DNA of 59,385 bases from Flavobacteriaceae bacterium (lineage in GTDB: Bacteria; Bacteroidota; Bacteroidia; Flavobacteriales; Flavobacteriaceae): the NCBI GenBank assembly GCA_003533785.1, contig DQCR01000030.1, forward strand, positions 1-59,385. The letters are read 5' to 3'. Under the pieces are notes generated by a model, which saw only the letters and a list, made by a program, of their open reading frames with translations, ran no database searches and was not told the origin of the DNA. Below are positions 9,260 through 19,797 of the stretch, one piece after another; position 1 is the first letter of the stretch, and each line of letters opens with the position of its first letter. Both the position numbers and the translations under genes were made by a program.

Positions 9260-10507
9260 ATGCAACTGCCAAGCCTTGAGGGAGCTCGAGAAGCCCAAAA
9301 GCGACTGCATTCCGTTGTACTGGAGACTCCTTTTCAATGGTTGGAACGCTGGTCACAGAAGATGGAGGCCGATGTGTATCTCAAACGCGAGGATTTGCAA
9401 CAAGTCCGATCCTTTAAAATTCGTGGGGCTTATAATAAAATTGTAACGCTAACTCCTGCCGAGCGCAAACAAGGATTGGTATGTGCAAGTGCAGGTAATC
9501 ACGCGCAAGGCTTTGCTTTTTCTTGCCGAGACTTACAAATCAAAGGAACCGTCTTTATGCCGTTACCTACACCGCGCCAGAAAATTGAACAGGTTCGGAT
9601 GTTTGGGGGTAAATTTGTTCGTATTCGGCTAGAAGGTGACACCTACGATGATTCCCAAAAAGCCGCTCGTCAGTTTCAGGAGGAAAATCAGTCGCCGTTT
9701 ATCCATCCCTTTGATGACTTGGATGTGATAGAGGGGCAAGCAACGATGGCACTCGAAATCATCAATCAAGCTAAAAAACCCTTAGACTACATTTTTGTTC
9801 CTGTTGGAGGCGGAGGGCTAGTGTCTGGTATGATAACCATTTTTAGAGCGCTCTCACCACAGACTAAAATTATTGGAGTGGAACCCGCAGGGGCCCCTTC
9901 CATGTATCAATCGCTACAAAACAAAAAAATAACCGCTTTGCGCAGCATCGATAAATTTGTCGATGGCGCTGCGGTCAAAAAAGTAGGTGCATTAAGTTTT
10001 CAAATTTGCCAGACTCACTTAGACGATTGCTTGATTGTTGAGGAAGGTCGGATCTGTCAGGAGATCTTGGATTTGTACAATAAAGAAGGAATTGTAGCCG
10101 AGCCTGCCGGGGCCCTGGCTTTATCCGCAATAGAACAGTACCAAGCTAAGCTTAAAGGGAAACAGGTAGGAGTTCTTATTTGTGGGGGAAACAACGACAT
10201 CACTCGTACTCCCGAAATCAAAGAACGCGCCTTGTTGCATCAAAACCTTAAACACTATTTCATTGTCCGCTTTCCGCAACGTTCAGGAGTTCTCAAGGAT
10301 TTTGTCAATAAAATTTTAGGTCCTACCGACGACATTACGTTTTTTGAATATTCTAAAAAAAACAGTCGCGTGAATGCCCCCGCTGTGGTGGGTATTCAAA
10401 TTAAATCGGCTGAAGATTTTGTTCCCCTTGTGGCGCGAATGAAAGCCGAAGGTTTCTATGGGGAATATTTAAATGACCAACCCGATTTATATCAGTTTCT
10501 AGTCTAG
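9260..10507 (+). CDS. ilvA: threonine ammonia-lyase (threonine dehydratase), biosynthetic short form
   Basis: IlvA is a PLP enzyme that turns threonine into 2-oxobutyrate, the classical precursor of isoleucine. Lys53 in RSFKIRGAYNK is the expected PLP lysine, SAGNHAQGFA binds the substrate carboxylate, and PVGGGGLVSG holds the cofactor phosphate. The C-terminal ~80 residues (HYFIVRFPQRSGVLKDF onward) form a single ACT-like regulatory domain, as in the ~415-residue Bacillus/Corynebacterium type. It is the last gene of the ilv operon. Its presence matters because a citramalate synthase in the leu operon offers a second route to 2-oxobutyrate. Confidence 0.95.
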   Translation: MQLPSLEGAREAQKRLHSVVLETPFQWLERWSQKMEADVYLKREDLQQVRSFKIRGAYNKIVTLTPAERKQGLVCASAGNHAQGFAFSCRDLQIKGTVFMPLPTPRQKIEQVRMFGGKFVRIRLEGDTYDDSQKAARQFQEENQSPFIHPFDDLDVIEGQATMALEIINQAKKPLDYIFVPVGGGGLVSGMITIFRALSPQTKIIGVEPAGAPSMYQSLQNKKITALRSIDKFVDGAAVKKVGALSFQICQTHLDDCLIVEEGRICQEILDLYNKEGIVAEPAGALALSAIEQYQAKLKGKQVGVLICGGNNDITRTPEIKERALLHQNLKHYFIVRFPQRSGVLKDFVNKILGPTDDITFFEYSKKNSRVNAPAVVGIQIKSAEDFVPLVARMKAEGFYGEYLNDQPDLYQFLV

Positions 10508-10508
10508 C

Positions 10509-11933
10509 TCAAAAGACCAAAGGGAGTGCAAACTGGTATAGTAAAATCAAAAGCACTATCGCCAACAAATTAATCAATACTCCTGCACGCGCCATTTGTG
10601 ATACCTTGATATATCCACTAGCAAATACTATGGCATTGGGGGGAGTGGCCATGGGGAGCATGAAAGCGCAGCTGCTGGCCATGGTCACTGGAATAAGCAT
10701 GTAGATTATGGGGATGTCTAATCCCATTGCAATACCTGCAATTACAGGGGACAGGACAGCAACAAGGGCCACGTTAGACATCAATTCGGTCATGAATAGC
10801 ATCAATGCAATAAGTAGTGAAACAGTGAGTAAGACATTAAAATCGGCTTGAGAAATTACATCAGTGATCGCAGAGACAATCCCTGTTTGGGCCATTCCTT
10901 TAGCCAAGGCCAAGCCTCCACCAAATAAAATTAATATTCCCCATGCCAACCGCTGAGTGTCTTTCCATTCCAATATAAAACGATCGTTTCGAAAATCACT
11001 TGGGATGGAAAAAAGCGCAATGGCCCCTCCCACACTGATAATCGTATCGGTGAGTCCCAGTGTGGGGATATAGCTATTGATTAGAGTTCGAAACACCCAA
11101 AAGAAGACCATTAATGCGAAAACCACTAAAACGTGTTTTTCATCCCGACGAAGAGGACCCAATTCCTGCAATTGTTGTGCAATTACGTCTTCATCCGTTT
11201 TGAATACAATTCCGGTATTTGAAAACAAAACTTGGGTAAATAAGAAATAGATCAGCCCGATAAGACATAATGAAAAAGGCAAGCCGATCAACATCCATTT
11301 AAAAAAAGAAATTTGAATGTTGTATTCATTTTCCAGTAGTCCAATTAGGACCGAATTGGGAGGCGTTCCAATGACCGTTGCGATTCCTCCAGCATTGGCA
11401 GAAAACGCAATACCCAGCATAATTGAAAGGGAAAAACGCTGTTCGTTCGCCGTGAATTCAAAATCACTCTGAACCAACAATTGAATCACCGATAAGGCAA
11501 TGGGAAGCATCACCACCGTACTAGCTGTATTGGATATCCACATGCTCATAAAACCAGTAGCCAACATAAAGCCCAAAATCACACGGTTGGGTGTTGTTCC
11601 TGTTCGATGAATAATGCTGAGAGCAATTCTCCGATGTAAATTCACTTTTTCCAAGGCCAATGCCAAAACAAAGCCCCCAAAAAAGAGAAATACGATGGAA
11701 CTACCATAATTCGCTCCAACTTCATTAACACTCATTAGCCCTGATAAGGGGTAGATAACTAAAGGCAATAGTGCTGTGACGGAAATGGATACAGCTTCGG
11801 TAATCCACCAAACAATCATCCAAGCCGCCAAAGCCACTACCAGCAAAGCTTCGTTCGAAAGAGAAAAAAGAGGGGTGTATTGAAGTGAAAAGAACACCAA
11901 AGGGCCGAGAAGCAGGCCAATTTTTTTTACCAT
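10509..11933 (-). CDS. SLC13 (DASS) family sodium-coupled anion/dicarboxylate transporter
   Basis: The 474-residue membrane protein has about eleven to twelve hydrophobic segments and the two hallmark SNT-type loops of the divalent anion:Na+ symporter family: WISNTASTVVMLP near residue 135, and an Asn-rich repeat at the second half. TPPNSVLIG and the C-terminal signature MLPMATPPNAIVFASGY are also present. Members carry succinate and other C4-dicarboxylates, citrate or sulfate with sodium, and sequence alone does not fix the substrate. It converges on ilvA with a single base between the stops. Its upstream region is shared with gapN, which is divergent. Confidence 0.87.
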   Translation of the reverse strand: MVKKIGLLLGPLVFFSLQYTPLFSLSNEALLVVALAAWMIVWWITEAVSISVTALLPLVIYPLSGLMSVNEVGANYGSSIVFLFFGGFVLALALEKVNLHRRIALSIIHRTGTTPNRVILGFMLATGFMSMWISNTASTVVMLPIALSVIQLLVQSDFEFTANEQRFSLSIMLGIAFSANAGGIATVIGTPPNSVLIGLLENEYNIQISFFKWMLIGLPFSLCLIGLIYFLFTQVLFSNTGIVFKTDEDVIAQQLQELGPLRRDEKHVLVVFALMVFFWVFRTLINSYIPTLGLTDTIISVGGAIALFSIPSDFRNDRFILEWKDTQRLAWGILILFGGGLALAKGMAQTGIVSAITDVISQADFNVLLTVSLLIALMLFMTELMSNVALVAVLSPVIAGIAMGLDIPIIYMLIPVTMASSCAFMLPMATPPNAIVFASGYIKVSQMARAGVLINLLAIVLLILLYQFALPLVF

Positions 11934-12055
11934 TTTTCTGCCGAATTATAGGAACAAAAGATACGGAATTCAACAAAACACTATAGCCTTTATCAAAAGG
12001 ACGTTTTTTTATGGATATAATGCTACATTCCTAAATAGCGTTTAATTATTTTATG

Positions 12056-12063
12056 TAATTTTG
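12056..12063 (+). promoter_or_regulatory. putative -7 promoter box of gapN
   Basis: TAATTTTG matches the Bacteroidetes -7 consensus TAnnTTTG and lies 13 bases before the gapN ATG. I see no matching TTTG at the -33 distance, so support is from one element only. Confidence 0.45.
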
Positions 12064-12076
12064 AAACAAAAAATAA

Positions 12077-13681
12077 ATGAGCAGCACAACAGTTGTATCC
12101 ATTGATCAGACAGTAGGATTTAAGAATCAGGTACATTGCACCGAATACCTTGTCAATGGAGAATTGAAAACTTGGAAAGGGAATACCTCGGAAGTTTATT
12201 CTACTATTTATACTGAAAACGAACAAGGAGAGCCTGGCCCCACCCTGTTGGGATCCATTCCTGATATGGAAACGGAGGTCGCTTTGGAAGCCCTGAACGC
12301 CGCTGAAAAAGCCTTTCACCGTGGACAAGGGTTGTGGCCTACCATGCGAGTTGCTGATCGATTAAAATGCTTATCCAACTTTGTTGAGAAAATGAAATTG
12401 CATCGCGAGGAAGTGGTGGAATTATTGATGTGGGAAATAGAGAAAAATAAAGCCGATGCTCAAAAAGAATTTGACCGAACGGTAGACTACATATACGATA
12501 CTCTAGAGGCCTATAAAAACCTAGATCGACGTTCGGCTCGATTTGATAAAGAGGGGGGCGTTCATGCGCACATTCGCAGAGGTCCCTTGGGAGTTGTTTT
12601 GTGTTTGGGACCCTACAACTATCCCCTAAATGAAACTTTCTGTCTATTGATACCCGCTTTGATTATGGGAAATACGACTATTTTCAAACCAGCCAAACAC
12701 GGAGTATTACTGATCACACCTCTCTTAAAAGCTTTCCATGAAAGTTTCCCTCCTGGGGTGGTAAATATATTATTCGGACGCGGGCGAAAAATAGCCTCCC
12801 CCATTATGAAAACTGGGAAAGTTGATGTATTGGCCTTGATAGGTCACAGTTCTTCTGCAGTGGCATTGCAAGACTTACACCCCAACAAAAATCGCTTGCG
12901 ATTGGTCTTGGGATTGGAAGCTAAGAATCCTGGTATTATTCTACCCGACGCCGACATGGAACTCACTGTTAAAGAATGTATCTCCGGTACCTTGTCCTAC
13001 AACGGGCAGCGTTGTACCGCTTTGAAAATGCTGTTTGTTCATGAATCTATTGTAGAGGAGTTCAATACAAAGTTTGCCCAAGCCGTTGACGCTCTCAAGT
13101 ACGGTTTGCCATGGGAAGAGGGGGTATTTCTAACACCACTTCCAGAACCAGGAAAACCAGCTTACATCCAGGAACTCATCCAAGACGCTGTCGATGGAGG
13201 CGCAAAAATCATCAACGATAAAGGAGGACAACTCACCCACAATTACTCTTTCCCCGCGGTGTTGTACCCCGTGAATAAAGAAATGCGTGTATATCACGAA
13301 GAACAGTTTGGCCCTGTCATTCCGATTATTCCCTATTCAGACATCAGTGAACCTCTAGATGCCATGGCCGCCTCGGAATACGGGCAGCAGGTGAGTCTGT
13401 TTGGTCGCGATGTTCGTAAAATAGGACCCCTTATCGACACCCTAGCCAATCTGGTTTGTCGAGTAAATTTGAATAGCGCTTGTCAGCGTGGTCCTGATGT
13501 GTATCCATTCACAGGTCGAAAAAACTCAGCAGTTAGCACTTTAAGTGTTTATGATGCGTTGCGGTCTTTTTCTATTCGAACTTTTGTAGCGTCGAAGGAC
13601 ACTCCCTACAACAATGAGATTTTAGAAACGCTTCTCAATTCCAACGAGTCCAATTTTATATCTACAGATTATTTGCTTTAA
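12077..13681 (+). CDS. gapN: NADP-dependent non-phosphorylating glyceraldehyde-3-phosphate dehydrogenase (GapN type)
   Basis: The 534-residue aldehyde dehydrogenase oxidises an aldehyde irreversibly. The catalytic set is visible: Asn181 (GPYNYPLNE), Glu281 (LGLEAKNPG) and Cys313 (NGQRCTALK). The C-terminal [16 protein letters not shown] motif resembles the plant cytosolic GapN, which converts glyceraldehyde-3-phosphate directly to 3-phosphoglycerate with NADPH formation, and I base the call on that. The N-terminus is about 40 residues longer than the usual 475-500-residue GapN. It stands alone on the plus strand and its stop codon overlaps that of the convergent aldehyde dehydrogenase by 4 bases. 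Confidence 0.82.
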   Translation: MSSTTVVSIDQTVGFKNQVHCTEYLVNGELKTWKGNTSEVYSTIYTENEQGEPGPTLLGSIPDMETEVALEALNAAEKAFHRGQGLWPTMRVADRLKCLSNFVEKMKLHREEVVELLMWEIEKNKADAQKEFDRTVDYIYDTLEAYKNLDRRSARFDKEGGVHAHIRRGPLGVVLCLGPYNYPLNETFCLLIPALIMGNTTIFKPAKHGVLLITPLLKAFHESFPPGVVNILFGRGRKIASPIMKTGKVDVLALIGHSSSAVALQDLHPNKNRLRLVLGLEAKNPGIILPDADMELTVKECISGTLSYNGQRCTALKMLFVHESIVEEFNTKFAQAVDALKYGLPWEEGVFLTPLPEPGKPAYIQELIQDAVDGGAKIINDKGGQLTHNYSFPAVLYPVNKEMRVYHEEQFGPVIPIIPYSDISEPLDAMAASEYGQQVSLFGRDVRKIGPLIDTLANLVCRVNLNSACQRGPDVYPFTGRKNSAVSTLSVYDALRSFSIRTFVASKDTPYNNEILETLLNSNESNFISTDYLL

Positions 13682-15054
13682 AGTAATCTTTTCAGAATAG
13701 GAAAGTATTTGAAAGGGGCATACCGAAGGGGAGGATCGATACGAGTCGTATTTTCAAAGACCCCTCTTTCGTGGGTAAAGGCTAAAAAACTCTTGTAACC
13801 ATGATAACTTCCCATTCCACTGTTTCCGACTCCTCCAAAGGGTATATTGCTGCAGGCAAGATGGATGAGTGCATCATTGATACAAGCTCCGCCTGAAGTG
13901 CTTTTTTCAATCATTTCTCTTCCTTTACTCTTTTTACCGAAATAGTAAAAAGCCAAGGGTTTTTCATTGGCATTAATACGCTCAAATACCTCTTCAGTAT
14001 TGGTAAAACTCATTACAGGTAGGATGGGGCCAAAAATTTCTTCTTGCATCGCTTTTGCCTTTTCAGGGACATCTTCCAAAAGGGTGGGTGCGATGAACAG
14101 GCTCTTCCTATCCGATTGTCCTCCCACTCGAACCTTGCCTTCCTGGAGCATAGGTGCTAAGCGATCAAACATTTTTTCATTGATGATTCTTCCGTAATGA
14201 GAACTTTCTGCAACAGCGTCACCAAACATTTCTACCAAATAGGTGGTCATCTTTTCAAGCAGTTTTTCTTTGATACTCTCATGGACCATCAAATAGTCAG
14301 GAGCGACGCAGGTTTGCCCAGCATTGGTGAATTTACCCCAAAGGATTCGCCTTGCCGTGGCATCTAGATTGACCCCATGATCTACGATACAGGGGGTTTT
14401 TCCTCCCAATTCCAAGACTACGGGAGTTAGATGCTCTGCTGCTGCTTTCATGATTATTTTCCCCACTCGACTGCTCCCCGTAAAAAAGATAAGATCAAAA
14501 GCCTTTTTCAATAGCATTTCATTAACAGGGATGTCTCCTTGAATCAGCGCAATATATTTTTTTTCAAAAGTAGCATCAATCATTTTTTGCATCACAGCAG
14601 TTACATTTGGAATATCAGGTGTTGGTTTAAGGATGGCAGTGCATCCCGAGGAAATGGCCCCAACGAGAGGATTAATCAACAATTGAAAAGGATAATTCCA
14701 AGGCGATATGATGAGGGTAGTCCCATAGGGTTGGTGGTATACCGACGTTTTAGCTGGAAAAAGATAGTAAGGACTGGCAACACGTTGCGGTTTACTCCAG
14801 TGAGCTACTTGCTTGATATGGAGGTCTATTTCGGTGAGAACGACACCAATTTCGGTAATGAAAAATTCCTCTTTGGATTTGTGGAGGTCTTTCCAGACGG
14901 CTTCTTCCAATTCTTTTTGGTAGGCTAAAATGGCTTGCTTGAGTTTTTTGAGTTGCTTCACTCGAAAGGGGATGGCCTGCGTCTCATTAGAAGCAAAAAA
15001 AACCTTTTGCTGCTCATACAAGGTATCGATTGCTTTTGCCGTTAGCTTTTCCAT
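13678..15054 (-). CDS. class 3-type aldehyde dehydrogenase
   Basis: The 458-residue protein is of the short class 3 / fatty-aldehyde dehydrogenase group, which oxidises medium- and long-chain or aromatic aldehydes with NAD(P)+. Catalytic residues are Asn120 (ISPWNYPFQ), Glu215 (VLELGGKTP) and Cys249 ([10 protein letters not shown]). The C-terminus [25 protein letters not shown] is typical of the group. The natural substrate is unknown. It is transcribed toward gapN and shares a 4-base stop-stop overlap (TTAA) with it. A spacer of about 125 bases separates its start from leuB, and I see no perfect promoter box there. Confidence 0.9.
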   Translation of the reverse strand: MEKLTAKAIDTLYEQQKVFFASNETQAIPFRVKQLKKLKQAILAYQKELEEAVWKDLHKSKEEFFITEIGVVLTEIDLHIKQVAHWSKPQRVASPYYLFPAKTSVYHQPYGTTLIISPWNYPFQLLINPLVGAISSGCTAILKPTPDIPNVTAVMQKMIDATFEKKYIALIQGDIPVNEMLLKKAFDLIFFTGSSRVGKIIMKAAAEHLTPVVLELGGKTPCIVDHGVNLDATARRILWGKFTNAGQTCVAPDYLMVHESIKEKLLEKMTTYLVEMFGDAVAESSHYGRIINEKMFDRLAPMLQEGKVRVGGQSDRKSLFIAPTLLEDVPEKAKAMQEEIFGPILPVMSFTNTEEVFERINANEKPLAFYYFGKKSKGREMIEKSTSGGACINDALIHLACSNIPFGGVGNSGMGSYHGYKSFLAFTHERGVFENTTRIDPPLRYAPFKYFPILKRLL

Positions 15055-15178
15055 TTGAATTTTTTAATTTTTGTTCAACTTACAAAAAATAGAAGAAAGG
15101 ATTTTCCAATTACTAGGAAAGAACCCTTATCCTATTCCTATTGATATTTTAGGATGTGAGGAGCTACAGAGGAAACAA

Positions 15179-16246
15179 TCAGACACGGATTTTAGCTGCT
15201 AAATAGTCGCCTACTTCACTGGTTTTAAATGCTTTTTCACCTCCATTTGTTAGATCTTCCGTAACGACTCCCTCTGCCAAAGATTCATTTACTACCTTCC
15301 TGATGGCGGTCCCTTCCTCATTCAAGTCAAAAGCGGTTTCGAACATCATCGCTGCAGAGAGAACCGTGGCTAGTGGATTGGCGATATCTTTTCCAGCGGC
15401 TTGGGGAAATGAACCGTGAATGGGTTCAAATAAAGACGTCTTTTCACCCAAAGACGCAGAAGGCATTAGGCCCATAGATCCTGAAATGACTGAGGCCTCA
15501 TCGGTGAGAATATCACCAAACAAATTTTCGGTAATCAATACGTCATAGCTATTGGGCCACTGGACCAATCGCATGGCAACTGCATCCACAAACTCATAGG
15601 ATACCGAGACATCGGTGTATTCTTTTTCTAATTCTTGAACGGTTTCTCGCCATAATCGAGAACTTTCCAAAACATTGGCTTTGTCTACACAGCAGAGTTT
15701 CCCTGACCGGCTACGAGCCATTTCGAAACCCTTACGAGCCAAGCGTTCGATTTCCGAACGGGTATAGGTGCAGGTATCGAAGGCTGTATTGCCTCCGTCT
15801 TTTCGGCCGCGTTCTCCAAAATAGATCCCTCCTGTAAGTTCACGTAAAAACACCAAATCGGTTCCTTCTATTCGTTCTCTCTTCAAGGGTGATTTGTCAA
15901 TTAACGAAGGAAAAGTGAAGGTTGGTCGAACATTGGCAAATAAGCCCAGTTTTTGTCGCATCAAAAGCAACCCTTGTTCTGGACGTACTTTAGCCGTAGG
16001 ATCGTTGTCGAATCGGGGATCTCCAATGGCTCCAAAAAGTACAGCATCTGCAGCCACGCAAACCTCGTGCGTTTCATCAGGGTAGGGGACTCCTACTTGA
16101 TCTATGGCAACTGCTCCGGTGAGCGCGGGCATCCAGGTAATAGAATGCTCGTATTTTTCTGCAACGGCATCGCAAACTTTGACCGCTTGATCAATCACTT
16201 CAGGGCCGATTCCATCTCCGGCCAAGAGGGCTATTTTTAAATCCAT
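15179..16246 (-). CDS. leuB: 3-isopropylmalate dehydrogenase
   Basis: LeuB oxidatively decarboxylates 3-isopropylmalate to 2-oxoisocaproate with NAD+, and also acts on 3-methylmalate in the citramalate route to isoleucine. The 355-residue protein has the N-terminal LLAGDGIGPEVI motif. The C-terminal signature includes NLFGDILTDEASVISGS (metal-binding aspartates) and FEPIHGSFPQAAGK. It is the last gene of leuA-leuC-leuD-cimA-leuB on the minus strand, 6 bases after cimA. Confidence 0.97.
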   Translation of the reverse strand: MDLKIALLAGDGIGPEVIDQAVKVCDAVAEKYEHSITWMPALTGAVAIDQVGVPYPDETHEVCVAADAVLFGAIGDPRFDNDPTAKVRPEQGLLLMRQKLGLFANVRPTFTFPSLIDKSPLKRERIEGTDLVFLRELTGGIYFGERGRKDGGNTAFDTCTYTRSEIERLARKGFEMARSRSGKLCCVDKANVLESSRLWRETVQELEKEYTDVSVSYEFVDAVAMRLVQWPNSYDVLITENLFGDILTDEASVISGSMGLMPSASLGEKTSLFEPIHGSFPQAAGKDIANPLATVLSAAMMFETAFDLNEEGTAIRKVVNESLAEGVVTEDLTNGGEKAFKTSEVGDYLAAKIRV

Positions 16247-16252
16247 AAAGAA

Positions 16253-17770
16253 TTATTGAACGATTATATTTAACATTTTTTCAGTCGCTTTAATTGCCGA
16301 TACGGTCTGATCGGAGTCCAAGCCACGGGTTTTGAATTCTTTTTCTTTGGTTTTCCAAGTAATGGTAGTTTCGCATAAGGCGTCTGAGTCACTGCCGGGA
16401 GGAATTCGTACAGCATAGTCTGTCAGATCGGGAATATCTTTGGCTTGCTTATTAAAGATCAAGCGAATCGCATTGATAAATGCATCGTATTGTCCATCAC
16501 CAGAAGCGATGGCTTCAAAGTCTTTTCCTTTGATGTTTAATGAAACTGTTGTCGAAGGATTCATGCCTTTGGCGTGTGTCAATACGTAGGAATTGATCTG
16601 CACCTTTTTTTCATAGTCCTCCGAGCCAAGGACATCGGAGATAATGTACGGGAGGTCGTCTCCTGTGACTCGTTCCTTTTTATCACCTAATTCAATGATT
16701 CGCTGAGTTACTTTCTTGATGTCAGCGTCATTAAGCTGCAATCCGAGTTCTTGTAAGTTTTTTTCGATATTGGCTTTGCCTGAGGTTTTTCCTAGGGCAT
16801 AGCTTCGTTTGCGACCGAAGCGCTCCGGTAATAAGTCATTAAAATATAAGTTTTTTTTACGATCTCCATCGGCATGAACTCCCGCTGTTTGGGTGAATAC
16901 ATTTTCACCCACGATAGGTTTGTTGGCAGGAATACGAAAACCGGTGAAAGTCTCAACCAATTTACTGACCCTGTAAAGTGCTTTTTCATCAATATTGACC
17001 GTAGCATCTGGGATAAAGTCATTGATTACAGCAACCATACTTGCCAAGGGAACATTTCCAGCGCGTTCCCCCATCCCATTCAATGTTAAGTGAAGTCCGT
17101 GAATTCCTGCTTTAACTGCTTGGGTGGCATTAGCGACTCCCAAATCATAGTCGTTGTGACCGTGAAAGTCGAAATGTAATTTTGGATAACGTTGCACGAT
17201 GGTTTGCACAAAGTCATAGGCCTCGTCAAATGTGAGAACGCCCAGTGTGTCAGGGAGCAGAATGCGTTTTATTGGGAGTGTTTGCACGCAATCGAGATAG
17301 TCAAATACATAATCTTTAGAATTGCGCATGCCATTGCTCCAATCTTCTAAATATAAATTGGAATTTACATACTGACTTTGTGCCGCATACACCGATTCTT
17401 CAATTTTCTTAAAATGATCTGAAGGCTTTTGTTTGAGTTGGTGCGTGAGATGATTGAGTGATCCTTTGGTCAATAGATTTTGAACCTTAGCGCCTGCCGT
17501 TTGCATCCACTCCAAGGATTTGCCCTCATCCAGAAAGGTAAGTACTTCTACTCGGTGAAGCAATTGATTGTTCTGGGCCCATTCTGTAATTCCCTGAACG
17601 GCGTGCAGCTCCCCTTTAGACACTCGAGCCGATGCAATTTCTATACGATCTACTCCTAGTTCCTCTAGTAAAAGTTTGGCGAGGGTTAGTTTTTCTGAAG
17701 TTGAAAAGGAGACCCCGGAGGTTTGTTCTCCGTCTCTGAGGGTCGTGTCCATGATTTCAACAGTACGCAT
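16253..17770 (-). CDS. cimA: probable (R)-citramalate synthase (LeuA-like, with regulatory domain)
   Basis: The 505-residue protein is a DRE-TIM metallolyase: the catalytic Arg-Asp are R12-D13 (TLRDGEQ), the metal histidines lie in FHGHNDYD, and a C-terminal LeuA-dimer regulatory domain covers about residues 385-505. It is strikingly similar along its length to the Leptospira citramalate synthase (shared blocks such as GVSFSTSEKL, IEIASARVSKGEL and YLEDWSNG). The three pocket residues that give that enzyme pyruvate specificity (Leu81, Leu104, Tyr144 there, numbering recalled from memory) correspond to L77, L100 and Y140 here. I therefore infer condensation of pyruvate with acetyl-CoA to citramalate, feeding 2-oxobutyrate through LeuCDB. 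Databases may label it 2-isopropylmalate synthase. Confidence 0.8.
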   Translation of the reverse strand: MRTVEIMDTTLRDGEQTSGVSFSTSEKLTLAKLLLEELGVDRIEIASARVSKGELHAVQGITEWAQNNQLLHRVEVLTFLDEGKSLEWMQTAGAKVQNLLTKGSLNHLTHQLKQKPSDHFKKIEESVYAAQSQYVNSNLYLEDWSNGMRNSKDYVFDYLDCVQTLPIKRILLPDTLGVLTFDEAYDFVQTIVQRYPKLHFDFHGHNDYDLGVANATQAVKAGIHGLHLTLNGMGERAGNVPLASMVAVINDFIPDATVNIDEKALYRVSKLVETFTGFRIPANKPIVGENVFTQTAGVHADGDRKKNLYFNDLLPERFGRKRSYALGKTSGKANIEKNLQELGLQLNDADIKKVTQRIIELGDKKERVTGDDLPYIISDVLGSEDYEKKVQINSYVLTHAKGMNPSTTVSLNIKGKDFEAIASGDGQYDAFINAIRLIFNKQAKDIPDLTDYAVRIPPGSDSDALCETTITWKTKEKEFKTRGLDSDQTVSAIKATEKMLNIIVQ

Positions 17771-17781
17771 TTTAGGAGGGT

Positions 17782-18378
17782 TTATAGGGGTGTGTTTTGC
17801 GCAAACCCTTTGATGTCTTCTTTTAGATTCAATAGGTAATCAATATCATCGTACCCATTTTGCAGGTTCTCTTTTTTATACGGATTGATATGAAAAGATT
17901 CCGTAGTTCCAGATTTCAAAAGGCTTACTGTTTGATTTCCAAGATTTACTTCCAATTCCGTTTGAGGATTACTTTTAATGGCATTAAAAATTTCGGCTAA
18001 AAATTCAGGTGATACCTGGACGGGTAGCACACCGATATTCAAACAGTTATTTCTGAAAATATCAGCAAAAAAACTAGAGATTACACAGCGAAACCCATAG
18101 TCATACACAGCCCAAGCAGCGTGTTCACGTGATGATCCGGAGCCAAAATTTTTACCACCCACTAAAATCTTCCCGTGGTATTTACCTTGATTTAATACAA
18201 AATCGGGCTTCGGGGTGCCGTCTTGTTTGTAACGCCAATCTCTGAAGAGGTTGTCACCAAAGCCCACCCTTTCGGTGGCTTTAAGAAAGCGAGCTGGAAT
18301 GATTTGATCCGTATCTACATTTTCAATGGGGAGAGGAACTGCTGTGGAATTGAGTACTGTAAACTTATCGTAAGCCAT
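17782..18378 (-). CDS. leuD: 3-isopropylmalate dehydratase small subunit
   Basis: LeuD pairs with LeuC to isomerise 2-isopropylmalate to 3-isopropylmalate, and citramalate to 3-methylmalate in the parallel route. The 198-residue, aconitase-swivel-domain protein shows VDTDQIIPARFL near residue 21 and the signature FGSGSSREHAAWAVYDYG. Length is normal for the enterobacterial-type small subunit. It lies 5 bases after leuC and 11 bases before cimA. Confidence 0.97.
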   Translation of the reverse strand: MAYDKFTVLNSTAVPLPIENVDTDQIIPARFLKATERVGFGDNLFRDWRYKQDGTPKPDFVLNQGKYHGKILVGGKNFGSGSSREHAAWAVYDYGFRCVISSFFADIFRNNCLNIGVLPVQVSPEFLAEIFNAIKSNPQTELEVNLGNQTVSLLKSGTTESFHINPYKKENLQNGYDDIDYLLNLKEDIKGFAQNTPL

Positions 18379-18383
18379 TTGTT

Positions 18384-19784
18384 CTATGTATTCATTAATT
18401 CTCTTGGATCTGTAACTTTGCCTGTAACTGCTGCAGCAGCCGCGACAGTAGGACTGGCGAGGAGAGTTCTCGATCCAGGCCCTTGTCGCCCTTCAAAATT
18501 TCTATTGGAGGTGCTTACGGCGTATTTGCCAGCGGGAATTTTGTCATCATTCATAGCCAAACAAGCCGAACAACCGGGTTCACGTAATTCAAAACCTGCT
18601 TGAGTTAGGGTGTCAAACAGCCCTTCTTTTTTAATAGCGTTTAGTACTTTATGGGACCCAGGGACCAGCCAGGCAGTGACATGTTTGGCACGCTGGCGTC
18701 CTTTAACCAACTCAGTGAAGGCACGAAAATCTTCAATTCGTCCATTGGTACAACTGCCCAAGAATACGTAGTCAATTTTTTTACCCAAAAGGGTTTCCCC
18801 TTCGTGATATCCCATATAGTCTAGAGACTTTTGATACGTAGTTTGCGCTCCTTCAACACTGGAGGCATTAGGAATCTTTTTGGTGATGCCGGTTCCCATT
18901 CCTGGGTTGGTACCGTAAGTAATCATCGGTTCTATACGACTGCCGTCAAAAGTAATTTCTTTATCAAAAACAGCATCAGAGTCGGAGGTCAAGGTAGACC
19001 AATAAGCCATAGCTTTGTCCCATGCTACGCCTTGTGGAGTAAATTCACGTCCTTTGATGTATTCAAATGTTTTTTGATCGGGAGCGATCATTCCTCCACG
19101 AGCTCCCATCTCAATACTCAGGTTGCATACGGTCATCCTTCCTTCCATGCTCATCGACTCAAAAACTTCACCCGCATATTCCACAAAGTAGCCTGTTGCC
19201 CCAGAGGTAGTCAATTGAGAAATAATAAAGAGAGCAACATCTTTTGGGCTGACTCCATTTTGAAGTTGACCTGTAATGGTAATGCGCATTTTCTTGGGTT
19301 TGGGCTGCATGATACATTGCGAAGCTAATACCATCTCAACTTCGGAGGTTCCAATACCAAAGGCAATGGCTCCAAAGGCTCCATGAGTTGAGGTGTGCGA
19401 ATCTCCACAGACCATCGTTGCTCCTGGTAACGTGATTCCGTATTCGGGTCCTACCACATGGACAATACCATTTTTTTCATGGCCCAGTCCCCAATAAGAA
19501 ATTTGGTGTTCCAAAGCATTTCGCTCCAAGGTCTCCAATTGATTAGCAGAAAGTGGATCTTGTACGGGAAGGTGTTGGTTAAGGGTAGGCGTATTGTGAT
19601 CTGCCGTAGCAAAGGTTCTTTCGGGATAAAGAACATTGATATTTCTATTTTTTAAACCTAAAAAAGCTACCGGACTGGTAACTTCATGAATCATATGTCT
19701 GTCTATAAAAAGGACATCGGGTCCTTCTTTTATTTGATGAACTACGTGGGAATCCCAAACTTTATCAAAAAGTGTTTTTGGCAT
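18384..19784 (-). CDS. leuC: 3-isopropylmalate dehydratase large subunit
   Basis: LeuC is the iron-sulfur subunit of isopropylmalate isomerase. The 466-residue protein has the aconitase-type [4Fe-4S] ligands C345 (GSCTNGRI), C405 and C408 (PGCSACLA), and the substrate motif [13 protein letters not shown] at about residue 127. Length matches the E. coli enzyme. It follows leuA by 13 bases. Confidence 0.97.
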   Translation of the reverse strand: MPKTLFDKVWDSHVVHQIKEGPDVLFIDRHMIHEVTSPVAFLGLKNRNINVLYPERTFATADHNTPTLNQHLPVQDPLSANQLETLERNALEHQISYWGLGHEKNGIVHVVGPEYGITLPGATMVCGDSHTSTHGAFGAIAFGIGTSEVEMVLASQCIMQPKPKKMRITITGQLQNGVSPKDVALFIISQLTTSGATGYFVEYAGEVFESMSMEGRMTVCNLSIEMGARGGMIAPDQKTFEYIKGREFTPQGVAWDKAMAYWSTLTSDSDAVFDKEITFDGSRIEPMITYGTNPGMGTGITKKIPNASSVEGAQTTYQKSLDYMGYHEGETLLGKKIDYVFLGSCTNGRIEDFRAFTELVKGRQRAKHVTAWLVPGSHKVLNAIKKEGLFDTLTQAGFELREPGCSACLAMNDDKIPAGKYAVSTSNRNFEGRQGPGSRTLLASPTVAAAAAVTGKVTDPRELMNT

Positions 19785-19797
19785 TTTGTTTTGTAAA

